Below are positions 41,540 through 50,992 of a DNA stretch of 64,000 bases, piece by piece. Below the pieces are notes generated by a model. The model was not told the origin of the DNA, made no database searches, and saw only the letters and a list, made by a program, of their open reading frames with translations. The position numbers and the translations under genes were made by a program. The DNA is from an uncultured Collinsella sp. (GTDB lineage: Bacteria; Actinomycetota; Coriobacteriia; Coriobacteriales; Coriobacteriaceae): positions 5,109-69,108 of the forward strand of contig CAADUO010000003.1 in the NCBI GenBank assembly GCA_900752215.1, written 5' to 3'. How positions within the stretch are numbered: the stretch's first letter is position 1; every line of letters begins with the position of its first letter.

Positions 41540-42376
41540 CTACAGCACGGCGCACAACACTGCCAGCAGCGCCACGCCGGCCGCATAGACCGCATCGCGC
41601 CAGCCAAACCCGACACGCGCGGGCGCCGGATACGCACCGGCAAAGCCGCGGCAAAGCATAGCCTCGTCCATCGCGCGGCTGCATTCCATCGCCTTGATAA
41701 ACGTCATGCCCATGATACCCGCCAGCGAGTCGGTGCGCGAAAAACCCGCAGGCGCACGACCCACGCTGCGCAGCATGACCGATTCGCACAGATTGTGCGC
41801 CGTGCGACCCAGCACCTCGATGTGCTTGAGCGCCATATCAAACGTAAAGATAACTTCGTCGGGTAGATGCAGCATCTTGAGCGACGCCGACATGCGGCTC
41901 CACGTGAGGGTCCACGAAACGCCCAGCACTAGCGACACATTAATGAAGGTCTTGAGCGCAATCTTGAGCATGGCGCCCGCGGCAGAAGCGTCCAGCAGCA
42001 AGGCGGGCAGCGCCAGAACCACCGCGAGCCCCGCAGCGCCAAGCGCCGGCACAAAGGTTGCCCGCAGTCCGCGTACGGGGCGCACGGCAACGAGCACCAG
42101 TGCGATAGCCGCCATCAGCATGAGGTACAGCGGGCTCTGCGTCAGACACACGCACAGGACGCAAACGAACATCCCCACCAGGCGCACCGGAGCCGAAACG
42201 CAAGAAAGGGCGCGGTCGACCATCGACCCGCCCTCGTGCGCGCCTCCACCCAGGCGAACCCGCTCAAGCAGGCTCGCCAGGTGCAGGACATTCTTTTGCA
42301 TCACTCGATGCCGAACCCCCGCGGGCTCGTATCGCTCCTCGGCCGCAAGCCAGCTAGGCAGCTTGGCTATTGCCAT
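41540..42376 (-). CDS. cbiQ: Cobalt ECF transporter transmembrane protein CbiQ
   Basis: Transmembrane coupling subunit, 278 residues, with several hydrophobic segments between about 60 and 150 and one at the C-terminus. The EcfT signature region carries two Ala-Arg-Gly-like coupling helices; here LCESVMLRSVGRAP and SRAMDEAMLCRGFAGAY match the CbiQ pattern. The ATG at 42376 overlaps the end of cbiM by 23 bases, with weak Shine-Dalgarno, so translation is coupled. Confidence 0.9.
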   Translation of the reverse strand: MAIAKLPSWLAAEERYEPAGVRHRVMQKNVLHLASLLERVRLGGGAHEGGSMVDRALSCVSAPVRLVGMFVCVLCVCLTQSPLYLMLMAAIALVLVAVRPVRGLRATFVPALGAAGLAVVLALPALLLDASAAGAMLKIALKTFINVSLVLGVSWTLTWSRMSASLKMLHLPDEVIFTFDMALKHIEVLGRTAHNLCESVMLRSVGRAPAGFSRTDSLAGIMGMTFIKAMECSRAMDEAMLCRGFAGAYPAPARVGFGWRDAVYAAGVALLAVLCAVL

Positions 42377-43439
42377 GAGCACCGCTTTCCTTGACCGTCA
42401 GCGAAATCAGACGGAATGCGATGGTGAGCACCGCCACGCCAATCACGCCCGAAAGAATATACATCGCGGCCTGGCCGGCAAAGCCAAGACCCTGCTCCTC
42501 GGAATAGGCCTGCAGATAATCGCCCGTGGGCAGAGCGTCAGCAAAGGTCGGGGTATCGAGGCCGACCGAAGTCTGCAGACTGTTGTCACCAGCCTCCTGA
42601 ACGGCGGTCGCGGCGCCCTCGGCGTCCCACTCACCCCAGGCGTCACCCGTGGCCAGCAGGCCCAGCGGCGTGGCCACGACAAGCACGGCAACCAGGATGA
42701 GTGTGGGGACCAGCGAGGTCTTCTTGGCAGCAGCGCCCTCGGCAGCAAGCTGGCCATCGACGGCCTCGGGCCCGACGATAACGCTCGGCGCCGTCTTCTT
42801 AATGAAACCGTAAATCGCAGCCGTCGCCACGCCCTCGACCACGCCGGCAACCAGCATATGCGGGATCATCATGGCAGGAATGGCAATAGACAACGGGAAG
42901 GGGCAGTACAGCGGCGCGCCCGAAGCGTTGGTAAAGAGCATCGGCTGAATACCAAACTCGATTGCCGCGCACAGGGCCGCCAGGCACAGGCCGACCCAGC
43001 CGCTTACGATGGCCGAAACCGAGGTGCCCCAGCTCTTGTCGTGCAGACGGCTGTTGAGCGCACGGAACACGATAGCAGCGGCAAACGGCAGCACGAAGGC
43101 CATGTTAAAGCAGTTGGCGCCAAAGGACAGGATGCCGCCGTCGCCAAACAGTAGTGCCTGTAGCGCCAGCGCGACCGAGACAGCAATGGCCGCGGCCTCC
43201 GGGCCCAGCAGCAGCGCGATGAGCGCGCCGCCGACGGCGTGACCCGTGGTGCCGCCGGGCAGCGGCACGTTGAACATCATGAGCAAGAAGGAAAATGCGG
43301 CGCAGATGCCCAGGAAAGCCATGTGCTCGCGATCGAGCGTGGCACGCACCTTTTTGATGCAGTGGACCCAAACGGGCACCATTGCCACTGCCATGACGGC
43401 ATCCGTCTGCGGGGACAGATAATTATCTGGAATGTGCAT
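42354..43439 (-). CDS. cbiM: Cobalt ECF transporter substrate-binding protein CbiM with fused CbiN-like tail
   Basis: A 361-residue integral membrane protein. It begins MHIPDNYLSP; the N-terminal Met-His chelates the metal in this family, so the start is certain. Core motifs are PLPGGTTGHAVGGALIALLLG and LLFGDGGILSFGANCFNMAFV. After about residue 245 a hydrophobic segment and an extracytoplasmic loop (TPLGLLATGDAWGEWD) look like a fused CbiN/PDGLE-type module, which would explain the absence of a separate cbiN. It is first in the operon, preceded by an inverted-repeat operator. Confidence 0.92.
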   Translation of the reverse strand: MHIPDNYLSPQTDAVMAVAMVPVWVHCIKKVRATLDREHMAFLGICAAFSFLLMMFNVPLPGGTTGHAVGGALIALLLGPEAAAIAVSVALALQALLFGDGGILSFGANCFNMAFVLPFAAAIVFRALNSRLHDKSWGTSVSAIVSGWVGLCLAALCAAIEFGIQPMLFTNASGAPLYCPFPLSIAIPAMMIPHMLVAGVVEGVATAAIYGFIKKTAPSVIVGPEAVDGQLAAEGAAAKKTSLVPTLILVAVLVVATPLGLLATGDAWGEWDAEGAATAVQEAGDNSLQTSVGLDTPTFADALPTGDYLQAYSEEQGLGFAGQAAMYILSGVIGVAVLTIAFRLISLTVKESGAHGNSQAA

Positions 43440-43497
43440 GGGCGCCTCCCGGTTATCGGCGCACAGAATTGCAACGCCGCTTAAATCACCTTGTCAG

Positions 43498-43523
43498 TGT
43501 TACGCATTGTAAGATTCGTAACA
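43498..43523 (-). promoter_or_regulatory. Candidate operator of cbiMQO
   Basis: A perfect 7-bp inverted repeat TGTTACG-N12-CGTAACA lies 59 bases before cbiM. Its spacer contains TACAAT on the minus strand, a good -10, so a bound repressor would block transcription. It does not match the NikR, Fur or Zur boxes I know, and no cobalamin or NiCo riboswitch core is visible. Confidence 0.55.
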
Positions 43524-43540
43524 CGCCGCGGGCTATCATA

Positions 43541-43580
43541 GCAAAACGGCGCACTGCCGACAAAGCAGCACGCCGTTATG
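43541..43580 (-). terminator. pheT terminator
   Basis: AACGGCGTGCTGC TTTGTC GGCAGTGCGCCGTTTTGCT on the minus strand, about 105 bases after the pheT stop. Confidence 0.75.
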
Positions 43581-43685
43581 TAATGCGCGTGTCATATATG
43601 AAGGCTCAACGGTGCCTTATATCGAGCATAGCGGTCACGTAAGACTCGGCGGCAACCACCGCTGACCCATACCCCAGCGCAAGCC

Positions 43686-46139
43686 CTATCCGCGGACCTC
43701 GCCGTTTACGCCCTTGCATACCTTGGTGACGATCTTCTGGTGCGCCTTCTCGACCTCTTCGCTGGTGAGCGTGTGGTCGTCGGAGCGATACGTAAGCGCA
43801 AAGGCCATGGACTTCTTGCCCGCTCCGATGCGGATGGGATCGCGGTAGACGTCGAACAGGCGCACGCCCTCGAGCAGCTTGCCGCCGGCGCTGGTAATGC
43901 GGCGCTCAAGATCCTCGCAGGTCACAGCATTGTCGACCACGATAGCAAGGTCGTGCTCAACAGCCGGGTACTGCGAGAACTCGCGGTAGTTCTCCTGATT
44001 GCGGGCGCCCTTGATCAGCTTGTCCAGATCGAGCTCAAAGGCAACGACGACCTCATCGATGCCCATCGCCTCGCGCGCCTCGGGGTGAATCTCGCCGACC
44101 CAGCCCAGTACGGTGCCGCCGGACAGAACCTCGGCCGCACGACCCGGCTGCAAGAAAGCGTAGCCCTCGCCCTCGACGGGACGGAAGCGAACCTTCTCGA
44201 TGCGCAGCTGGGCGAGCAGCTCCTCGACAATGCCCTTGCCAAAGAAGAAACGCAGCTTGCGGTACTTCATGTTCCAGGACTGCTCGCTCCACTGGCCCGA
44301 GAGCACGCCCGCCACGGACTTGGTCTCCTTGGGCAGGCTGGCGTTCTCGCGACCGTGGAACAGGCTGCCGACCTCGTACAGGTGCACGTTGGGCGTGCCG
44401 TGGGCCTCGTTATAGGCCACGGACTGCAGCAGGCCCGGCAACAGCGAACGACGCATCTCGGTCTGCTCGGCTACCAGCGGGTTCATGAGCACCACGGGGC
44501 AACCGCGACCCTCGGTGGACATACCGATCTTCTCCAGGTCGCCCGGGGCGGCAAAGCCGAAAGTCGTGGTCTCGTTGAGGCCGCAGGCGCGCAGGATCTC
44601 GCCGACCTTGCGGGTGAGCTTCTGCTCGCGGGTCAGGCCGCCGATGTGGTTCTTGGCAGCCGGGATGGTCGCCGTCACACGGCCCATGCCCCACAGGCGC
44701 AGGACCTCCTCGATCAGGTCGATCTCGCGCGGCAGGTCGGGACGGAAGCTCGGCGGGGTGACCATGAAGTCATCGCCATCGCGCTCGACGGTGCAGCCCA
44801 GGCGGGTGAGCGAACGCTCGATAAACTCGGGCTCGATGTCGGCACCGCAGATGGCATGCACGCGGGCCAGGCGCAGCTTGATGCTGTCGATAGTCTTGGG
44901 CGCAGGGAAAACGTCGACATAGCCGGGAGCAACCTCGCCGCCGGCGATCTCCTCGATGAGCGCGCAGGCAACGTTGGCGACGTCCACGCAGCCGGTCTCG
45001 TCAACCTGGCGCTCAAAGCGAATGGAGGCGTCGGAGATCAGGGACAGGTCGCGGCTGGTGTGCGAGGTGCGACCGGCGTTGAAGCAGGCACTCTCGACCA
45101 TCACATCGACGGTGTCGTCCTCGATCTCGGAATCCATGCCGCCCATAACGCCGGCCAGCGCCACGGGGCGCTCGCCGTCGGTGATGAGACCCATGCCGGC
45201 GTCGAGCGTGCGCTCCTCGCCGTCGAGCGTCGTGAACTTCTCATCCTGCTGGGCGGCGCGGACCACCACACGACGGCGGCCATCGCGCTCGGCAAAGGTG
45301 TCCAGGTCAAAGGCGTGCAGCGGCTGACCGGTGAGCATCATCACGTAGTTGGTGATATCGACAATGTTGTTGTGCGGGCGCACGCCCAGGGCGTTGAGGC
45401 GCTTGACCATCCAGTCGGGCGAGGGGCCGACCTTCACGTTGCGCACGATGCGGGCGACGTAGCGGTCGCACAGGCCCTCGTCGGCAATCTCGACCGAAAG
45501 CTCGTCGTCGGTCGCGCGGCCGGTCTCGGCCTTGATGGCAGGCAGCTCAACGTGGAAATCGCGGTCGAAGATGGCGCCGGTCTCGCGGGCCATGCCGATC
45601 ATGGACAGGCAATCGGGACGGTTGGGCGTGATCTCGCAGTCAAGCACGGTATCGCTCGAGCCCACGTACTCGGCAAACGGCATGCCGCAGGGCGTATCCT
45701 CGGGCAGGATCATGATGCCGGAGTGGTCGCCGCCCAGGCCGAGCTCGCGCGCGGAGCAGTTCATGCCCATGGACACGACGCCGCGAAGCTTGCTCTTCTT
45801 GATCTTGACGTCGCCGGGCAGGACAGCGCCAATCATGGCCGTGACGATGTGGTCGCCGGCCTCGAAGTTCTGCGCGCCGCAGACGATCTGCAGCGGAGCG
45901 GGGTTGCCGTCGGCGTCGAGGTTCTTGTCGCCCACGTCGACCGAGCACACATACATATGGTCGCTATCGGGGTGCGGGGTCTTGGTGAGCACCTTGGCGG
46001 TCACCACGTGGTCGAAGGACTCGCCCACGGTGTCGATCGCCTCGACCTCGGTGCCGGTACGGATATATTCGTCCGAAAGGGTCTTGGGATCCTCCGGAAT
46101 ATCGATCATGGTCTTGAGCCAGTCGTAAGAAACACGCAT
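43686..46139 (-). CDS. pheT: Phenylalanyl-tRNA synthetase beta subunit
   Basis: An 817-residue beta subunit of the heterotetrameric enzyme. The N-terminal EMAP-type tRNA-binding domain has KTPHPDSDHMYVCSVDVG and QIVCGAQNFEAGD. The B3/B4 editing region, B5 domain (PPSFRPDLPREIDLIEEVLRLWG), catalytic-like core (LMNPLVAEQTEMRRSLLPGLL) and C-terminal anticodon-binding fold are all in place. GGAGAG precedes the ATG. It is the second gene of pheST, 184 bases after pheS, with a foldback element between. Confidence 0.96.
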   Translation of the reverse strand: MRVSYDWLKTMIDIPEDPKTLSDEYIRTGTEVEAIDTVGESFDHVVTAKVLTKTPHPDSDHMYVCSVDVGDKNLDADGNPAPLQIVCGAQNFEAGDHIVTAMIGAVLPGDVKIKKSKLRGVVSMGMNCSARELGLGGDHSGIMILPEDTPCGMPFAEYVGSSDTVLDCEITPNRPDCLSMIGMARETGAIFDRDFHVELPAIKAETGRATDDELSVEIADEGLCDRYVARIVRNVKVGPSPDWMVKRLNALGVRPHNNIVDITNYVMMLTGQPLHAFDLDTFAERDGRRRVVVRAAQQDEKFTTLDGEERTLDAGMGLITDGERPVALAGVMGGMDSEIEDDTVDVMVESACFNAGRTSHTSRDLSLISDASIRFERQVDETGCVDVANVACALIEEIAGGEVAPGYVDVFPAPKTIDSIKLRLARVHAICGADIEPEFIERSLTRLGCTVERDGDDFMVTPPSFRPDLPREIDLIEEVLRLWGMGRVTATIPAAKNHIGGLTREQKLTRKVGEILRACGLNETTTFGFAAPGDLEKIGMSTEGRGCPVVLMNPLVAEQTEMRRSLLPGLLQSVAYNEAHGTPNVHLYEVGSLFHGRENASLPKETKSVAGVLSGQWSEQSWNMKYRKLRFFFGKGIVEELLAQLRIEKVRFRPVEGEGYAFLQPGRAAEVLSGGTVLGWVGEIHPEAREAMGIDEVVVAFELDLDKLIKGARNQENYREFSQYPAVEHDLAIVVDNAVTCEDLERRITSAGGKLLEGVRLFDVYRDPIRIGAGKKSMAFALTYRSDDHTLTSEEVEKAHQKIVTKVCKGVNGEVRG

Positions 46140-46216
46140 CTAGCTCTCCTTTCATACTGAAAGCCTGCGAAGAGATGCAGGTGGAAACTTCAACTTTGTG
46201 AACATTCCTTACAAAG

Positions 46217-46319
46217 CGAGGGTTGTCCAAGTGCGGCAGATCGGCCCGAAAGAGGAGCGCCGCGTACTTTGGTACGCAAGCGACGAATGAGCGCCGAGGT
46301 GCCGTGCTTGGGCAAGCCG
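46217..46319. repeat. 103-bp imperfect palindrome inside the pheS-pheT spacer
   Basis: Outer arms CCAAGTGCGGCAGATCGGC and GCCGAGGTGCCGTGCTTGG pair with four mismatches. The centre is the perfect stem GCGTACTTTGGTACGC, with GAGCGCC/GGAGCGC-like arms between. The element ends 5 bases from the pheS stop and lies in the pheST transcript. Confidence 0.65.
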
Positions 46320-46323
46320 CAGC

Positions 46324-47400
46324 CTAAAATTGGTTCAGGAAGCGCATATCGCCTGTCATGAGCGTGCGCAGGTCGGGCAGGTCGTAGCGCAGGGCCGCGA
46401 CGCGCTCGGCGCCAATACCAAAGGCGAAGCCGGTGTACTTCTCGGGGTCGATGCCGCAGTTAATCAGGACGTTGGGGTCGACCATGCCGCAGCCCAGAAT
46501 CTCGATCCAGCCGCTGTGCTTGCAGAAGTTGCAGCCCTTGCCGCCGCACACGTGGCAGCTCACGTCTACCTCGCAGCTCGGCTCGGTGAAGGGGAAGAAG
46601 TGCGGGCGGTAACGCGTCTTGCGGTCCTCGCCAAACATGCACTTAACAAAGTAGTCGAGCGTGCCCTTAAGATCGCCAAAGGTGATGCCCTCGTCGACGA
46701 CCAGGCCCTCGATCTGGTTGAACTGCGGCAGGTGGCAGGCGTCGGCCGTGTCGGGACGGTAGACGGTGCCCGGGCAGATCATGTAGATGGGCGGCTTCTG
46801 CGACTCCATGGTGTGGATCTGCACGCCCGAGGTCTGGGTGCGCAGCAGCACGTCGGACTCGCCGTGGGCGTGAGCCTCGGGGTGCGCGACGCTGCCGGGG
46901 TTGTTGTCGACCACATAGAAGGTATCGCGGGCCGAGCGGCTCGGGTGATCCATGGGGGCGTTGAGCGCGGTGAAGTTGTAATAGGAGGTGTCGACCATGG
47001 GGCCAGACTCGACGGTGTAGCCGATGCCGCAGAAGATGTCCTCGGCCTCCTCGATGATCTGCTTGATCAGGTGCTGGTGGCCGATCTGCGGACGGATACC
47101 CGGTAGCGTGATGTCGACGGCCTCGTGCTCGAGTGCGTGCTTGAGGGCGGCGGCCTTCATCTCGGTGGTGCGCTCGTCGAGCATGCCCTCGATCAGCTGG
47201 CGCATCTCGTTGGCGCGCTTGCCCATCACGGGACGATCCTCGGGGGCGAGCTTGCCCATCATGCGCATCAGGCCGGTGATGCGGCCCTTGCGGCCGAGCA
47301 GCTCAACGCGCGCGGCCTCGAGCTTTGCGGCGTCGTCGGCGCCTGCGACGAGCTCCTTGGCCTCTTCCTCGAGTTTGACCAGATCATCAATCAGACTCAT
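46324..47400 (-). CDS. pheS: Phenylalanyl-tRNA synthetase alpha subunit
   Basis: A 358-residue catalytic subunit. The N-terminal coiled coil runs to about residue 90 (GKLAPEDRPVMGKRANEM). The class II core has HPARD-like PSRSARDTFYV, the motif 2 region around DADACHLPQFNQIEGL, and FFPFTEPSCEVDVSC. The bacterial PheS zinc-like insert CHVCGGKGCNFCKHSGWIE precedes ILGCGMVDPNVL. The ATG at 47400 has GGGAAG upstream; the 61-codon upstream frame crosses the T-box terminator and is not coding. Confidence 0.96.
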   Translation of the reverse strand: MSLIDDLVKLEEEAKELVAGADDAAKLEAARVELLGRKGRITGLMRMMGKLAPEDRPVMGKRANEMRQLIEGMLDERTTEMKAAALKHALEHEAVDITLPGIRPQIGHQHLIKQIIEEAEDIFCGIGYTVESGPMVDTSYYNFTALNAPMDHPSRSARDTFYVVDNNPGSVAHPEAHAHGESDVLLRTQTSGVQIHTMESQKPPIYMICPGTVYRPDTADACHLPQFNQIEGLVVDEGITFGDLKGTLDYFVKCMFGEDRKTRYRPHFFPFTEPSCEVDVSCHVCGGKGCNFCKHSGWIEILGCGMVDPNVLINCGIDPEKYTGFAFGIGAERVAALRYDLPDLRTLMTGDMRFLNQF

Positions 47401-47486
47401 GTCTTCCCTTTCGTCTCTCGCGCTCCCCGCTTGCCGAGGCGGCTGCCGCCGTCTGACGTTGCGAAAACGCGGCCCGGTTCGGTAAC

Positions 47487-47770
47487 AAAAAACCGTCCTC
47501 GGGCATGTGCATTGCCCAAGGACGGTTGAATTCCGCGGTACCACCTTGTTTGACCCGGCGGATGTCTGGCCCGCCGCGCCCACTCTTTGCCCCTTGTCGC
47601 GAGGCTCACGGCTTCCCTACTGGGGACATCGCCGCCGCCGGCCGCGTGCCCGTTGAGGTCGCTGCTCGGGAGTGAACGCTTGGCCCTTGCCACCGCAGGA
47701 AGGCTTACAGCCCATGACCTTCCCTCTCTTGCCGGCGACGCGGCGGGCAAAACCCTCTCCGTCAACGCAT
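47487..47770 (-). ncRNA. T-box leader of pheST (tRNA-Phe-sensing riboswitch)
   Basis: On the minus strand the T-box consensus AACAAGGTGGTACCGCGG (47535-47552) pairs with the uncharged tRNA 3' end. It is followed by terminator ACCGTCCTTGGGC...GCCCGAGGACGGTTTTTTG (47487-47527), ahead of pheS. A structured GC-rich leader of about 200 bases precedes it. A TTC triplet near 47701 in a stem-flanked context is a possible Phe specifier, but I cannot fix Stem I by eye, so the 5' boundary is approximate. Confidence 0.88.
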
Positions 47771-47905
47771 TGGGCTACAGGATACCACATTGTTTGGGCA
47801 TATCGCCGCGTTCCGTTTTGTTCGTGCTGGGTACAAGGCAGGTAGCTGTGTAAACTGGCCGTGCGCCCATCCGTGGCGCTCGGTTCGCGAGATCAAGGAT
47901 ATGGT

Positions 47906-49480
47906 ATGGGAAAGAAGCACGATAAGAAGGCCGAGCCCGCAGCGGGCAAGACGCCCAAAAGCATGAAGGTCGATAAGGCCGTCAAAAAATTCCGCAAGCT
48001 CGAGGGCAAGCTGTGGACCCGCGAGTACCTGCTCAAGATTGCCGAGTTTGACGGCGCGACCATTGCCCCCGCCAACGGCGCCGCAGCGCGCGCCGACGCC
48101 ATGGGCACCCTTGCCGGCGAGCATCATAAGCTCCTGACCAGCGAAAAGTCTGTCGAACTTGTGCGCTCGCTGGCACGCGAAACCGTCGCCGGCGGCAAGA
48201 TCGACGACCCGCAGCTGCTCGACGAGATCCGCGTACTCGGCCGCGACCAGCGCGAAGCGAGCGTCATTCCCACCGAGGAGGCCGAGGCCTGGACCAGGCT
48301 CACCTGCGAGGCCGACGCCGTGTGGCACAAGGCCAAGACGGCCAATGACTGGGCGAGCTTTGAGCCCTATGTGGATAGAATCGTCGCCCAACTTAAGCAT
48401 CAGGCCGAGCTCATGGACCCCAAGCGCGACCCATACGATGTTTGGCTCGACCAGTACGAGCGCGGCCTTTCCGCCAAGAGCTTCGATGCGTTTTGCGATG
48501 AGGTCAAGGCGACGGTCGTGCCGCTCGTGCACGCCATCGGCGAGCGCGGCCAGCAGCCCGCTGCCGACTTTTTGCACGCCCGCGTGCCCGAGGCCGCCCA
48601 GCGCGCCATGAGCTTCGACCTTATGAAGCTCGTCGGCCTGGACCTGAACGACACCACGCTTGCCTTTACCGAGCACCCGTTTAGCGAGGGCTTTGCCGTG
48701 GGCGACGCGCGCATCGCGACGCACATCTACGAGGACGACTGCATCTCCAACGTCTACAGCATCATCCACGAGGCGGGACACGCCATGTACGAGCTGGGCG
48801 TCAATCCTGCCTATGCGCGCACCCGCCTGGAGGGCGGCACTTCCATGGGCATCCACGAGAGCCAGAGCCGCTTTTTCGAGAACACCGTGGGTCGCAGCCG
48901 CGCCTTTATGGGCCCGCTGCTCGAGGTGCTGCGCCGTCACGCGCCCGAGGTCTATGGCAGTGTGGACGAGGATACGCTCTACCATGCCGTGAACATCGCA
49001 CGGCCGTCGCTGATCCGCACCGAGGCGGACGAGCTCACTTATCCGCTGCACATTATGGTGCGCTACGAGATCGAGCGCATGCTGTTTGCCGGCGAGGCCA
49101 CGGCCAAGGACATCCCCGCGCTTTGGAATCGCTTTATGGATGAGTACCTGGGCATTCCCGTTCCCGACGACACGCACGGCTGCCTGCAGGATACGCACTG
49201 GAGCGGTGGCTCGTTTGGCTACTTCCCCACGTATGCGCTGGGTAGCGCCTACGACGCTATGTTTGTGCCGGCCATGTGCCGCGACGGCGTCGACCTTACC
49301 GGTGCCTGTGCGAGCGGCGATTTGGCGCCCGTCCGTGCCTGGCTGGGCGAGCACATTTGGCAGTGGGGCCGTGCCAAGGACGCACCGGAGCTCATCAAGG
49401 GCGCGTGCGGCATGGACTTTGACGCCCGCTACTACTGCAGCTACCTGCAGGACAAGTTCACCACGCTGTACGAGCTGTAA
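47906..49480 (+). CDS. M32 metallocarboxypeptidase (carboxypeptidase Taq family)
   Basis: A 524-residue zinc carboxypeptidase that removes C-terminal residues from peptides in the cytoplasm. The zinc motif HEAGHAMYELG lies near the middle with the third ligand Glu in the GIHESQSRFFEN stretch. Other family marks are DVRIATHIYED-like GDARIATHIYEDD, RPSLIRTEADELTYPLHIM and the HWSGGSFGYFPTYALG stretch. A basic, lysine-rich leader of about 40 residues precedes the M32 fold. AAGGA lies 7 bases before the ATG. It diverges from the pheST leader. Confidence 0.92.
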   Translation: MGKKHDKKAEPAAGKTPKSMKVDKAVKKFRKLEGKLWTREYLLKIAEFDGATIAPANGAAARADAMGTLAGEHHKLLTSEKSVELVRSLARETVAGGKIDDPQLLDEIRVLGRDQREASVIPTEEAEAWTRLTCEADAVWHKAKTANDWASFEPYVDRIVAQLKHQAELMDPKRDPYDVWLDQYERGLSAKSFDAFCDEVKATVVPLVHAIGERGQQPAADFLHARVPEAAQRAMSFDLMKLVGLDLNDTTLAFTEHPFSEGFAVGDARIATHIYEDDCISNVYSIIHEAGHAMYELGVNPAYARTRLEGGTSMGIHESQSRFFENTVGRSRAFMGPLLEVLRRHAPEVYGSVDEDTLYHAVNIARPSLIRTEADELTYPLHIMVRYEIERMLFAGEATAKDIPALWNRFMDEYLGIPVPDDTHGCLQDTHWSGGSFGYFPTYALGSAYDAMFVPAMCRDGVDLTGACASGDLAPVRAWLGEHIWQWGRAKDAPELIKGACGMDFDARYYCSYLQDKFTTLYEL

Positions 49481-49577
49481 GGCATAACCGACACGCCAAC
49501 GCAAAGGGGACGCCGCGGAACCAATCCGCAGCGCCCCCTTTCCACCTAGTTGTTTAAGAACGTCCCCAATGACTACC

Positions 49578-50909
49578 TTACAGAGCTTCCAGCGCGGCGG
49601 CGATGCGCTTCATGGCGGCATCGGCGGATGCTTGGTCGGGCGCCTCGGCCAGCACGCGGATAACCGACTCAGTTCCACTCTTGCGCACGAGCACGCGGCC
49701 CTCGCCTGCCAGCGCAGCCTCGGCCTCGGCGATGGCGTTCTGCACGCCCATGTTCTCGAGCGCGGCGTCCTTGTCCGCCACGTGCACGGCCACCTGCGCC
49801 TGTGGCAGCAGCTTGCACGGAGCCGTGAGCTGCGAGAGCGTCTCGCGCTCGGCACGAATCACTTCCATCACGCGCAGCGAGGTCATAATGCCGTCGCCCG
49901 TGCGCTCGATATCGCCAAAGATCGTATGGCCCGTCTGCTCGCCACCCAGGCTGTAGCCGCCCTCGCGCATCTTGGCATACACGTGACGGTCGCCCACGCC
50001 GCTGGTCACGGCGCTCAGTCCGGCAAGCTCCAACGACTTGATCAGGCCAAAGTTGCTGGCGATCGTCGGTACCACGGTACCGCCCGAGAGACGCCCGTGC
50101 TTGTTCAGGTACACGCCGCACACGTACAAGATCTGGTCGCCGTCGACCACGCGGCCGCGCTCGTCCACGGCCAGGCAGCGGTCGGCATCGCCGTCGTAGG
50201 CAAAGCCCACATCCAGGCCCTGCTCCACCACGTGGCGCTGCAGGCGCTCAATATGCGTAGAGCCGCAGTCGACATTGATGTTAAAGCCGTCGGGCGCGGC
50301 ATTGATCACGCGCACATCGGCGCCCAGTGCGTCGAACACCGGCTTGGCCACCGAGGATGCCGAGCCGTTGGCGCAATCGATGCCGATCTTGACGCCCTGC
50401 AGCGAAAAGTTCGCGCTGGCGATGAGCGAAGCAATGTAGCGGTTGCGACCCTGCATGTAGTCCACCGTGGCGCCGATGTGGTTGCCCGTTGCCAGCGGCA
50501 CCTCGCTCTTGCCATCGATGTAGTCCTCAATGAGCTCCAGCACGTCCTCGTCCATCTTAAAGCCGTCGCTGTTGACGAGCTTAATGCCGTTATCGCAAAA
50601 CGGGTTGTGGCTCGCGCTGATCATGATGCCGCAATCGAAGCAGCCTTCCACAGTCTGATGCGCTACGCCCGGCGTGGGGATCACGTGCAGCATATAGGCG
50701 TCCGCACCGCTCGCGACCAGGCCGCTCACCAGCGCCGCCTCGAACATATAACTCGAGCGACGCGTGTCCTTGCCCACGATCACGCGTGCCTTGCGCTCGC
50801 GGTTGGCGCCGTAATACCAGCCCACAAAACGGCCAATCTTATAAGCGTGCTCTACCGTCAGCCCAACGTTGGCCTCACCACGAAAGCCGTCGGTGCCAAA
50901 GTACTTCAT
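49578..50909 (-). CDS. glmM: Phosphoglucosamine mutase
   Basis: Converts glucosamine-6-phosphate to glucosamine-1-phosphate for peptidoglycan precursors. Length is 443 residues. GTDGFRG is at residues 5-11, phosphoserine Ser100 in SASHNP, the metal loop DGDADR, the sugar loop GGEQTGHTIF and the C-terminal phosphate loop RKSGTESVIRVL. AAGGAG precedes the ATG. A hairpin terminator separates it from the DUF4012 gene upstream. Confidence 0.95.
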   Translation of the reverse strand: MKYFGTDGFRGEANVGLTVEHAYKIGRFVGWYYGANRERKARVIVGKDTRRSSYMFEAALVSGLVASGADAYMLHVIPTPGVAHQTVEGCFDCGIMISASHNPFCDNGIKLVNSDGFKMDEDVLELIEDYIDGKSEVPLATGNHIGATVDYMQGRNRYIASLIASANFSLQGVKIGIDCANGSASSVAKPVFDALGADVRVINAAPDGFNINVDCGSTHIERLQRHVVEQGLDVGFAYDGDADRCLAVDERGRVVDGDQILYVCGVYLNKHGRLSGGTVVPTIASNFGLIKSLELAGLSAVTSGVGDRHVYAKMREGGYSLGGEQTGHTIFGDIERTGDGIMTSLRVMEVIRAERETLSQLTAPCKLLPQAQVAVHVADKDAALENMGVQNAIAEAEAALAGEGRVLVRKSGTESVIRVLAEAPDQASADAAMKRIAAALEAL

Positions 50910-50921
50910 GCGCTCTCCTTA

Positions 50922-50960
50922 CAAAATAGGGGCGAACAGATTGCCTGTCCGCCCCAAAAT
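50922..50960 (-). terminator. Terminator of the DUF4012 gene
   Basis: TTTTGGGGCGGACAG GCAAT CTGTTCGCCCCTATTTTG on the minus strand, just before glmM. Confidence 0.75.
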
Positions 50961-50992
50961 GGTACTCGATTATCTGCGCTACCAGAAAAACC

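Noticed and set aside
43440..43685. Cobalamin or NiCo riboswitch before cbiM
   Set aside because: No B12-box-like or NiCo four-way-junction signature could be read; only a terminator and an inverted repeat are visible.
43740..46160. Plus-strand frame of 806 codons opposite pheT
   Set aside because: pheT has every expected domain on the minus strand; this frame has no recognisable motif.
47401..47765. Possible small protein or longer PheS N-terminus upstream of pheS
   Set aside because: The region is the T-box leader with its terminator.
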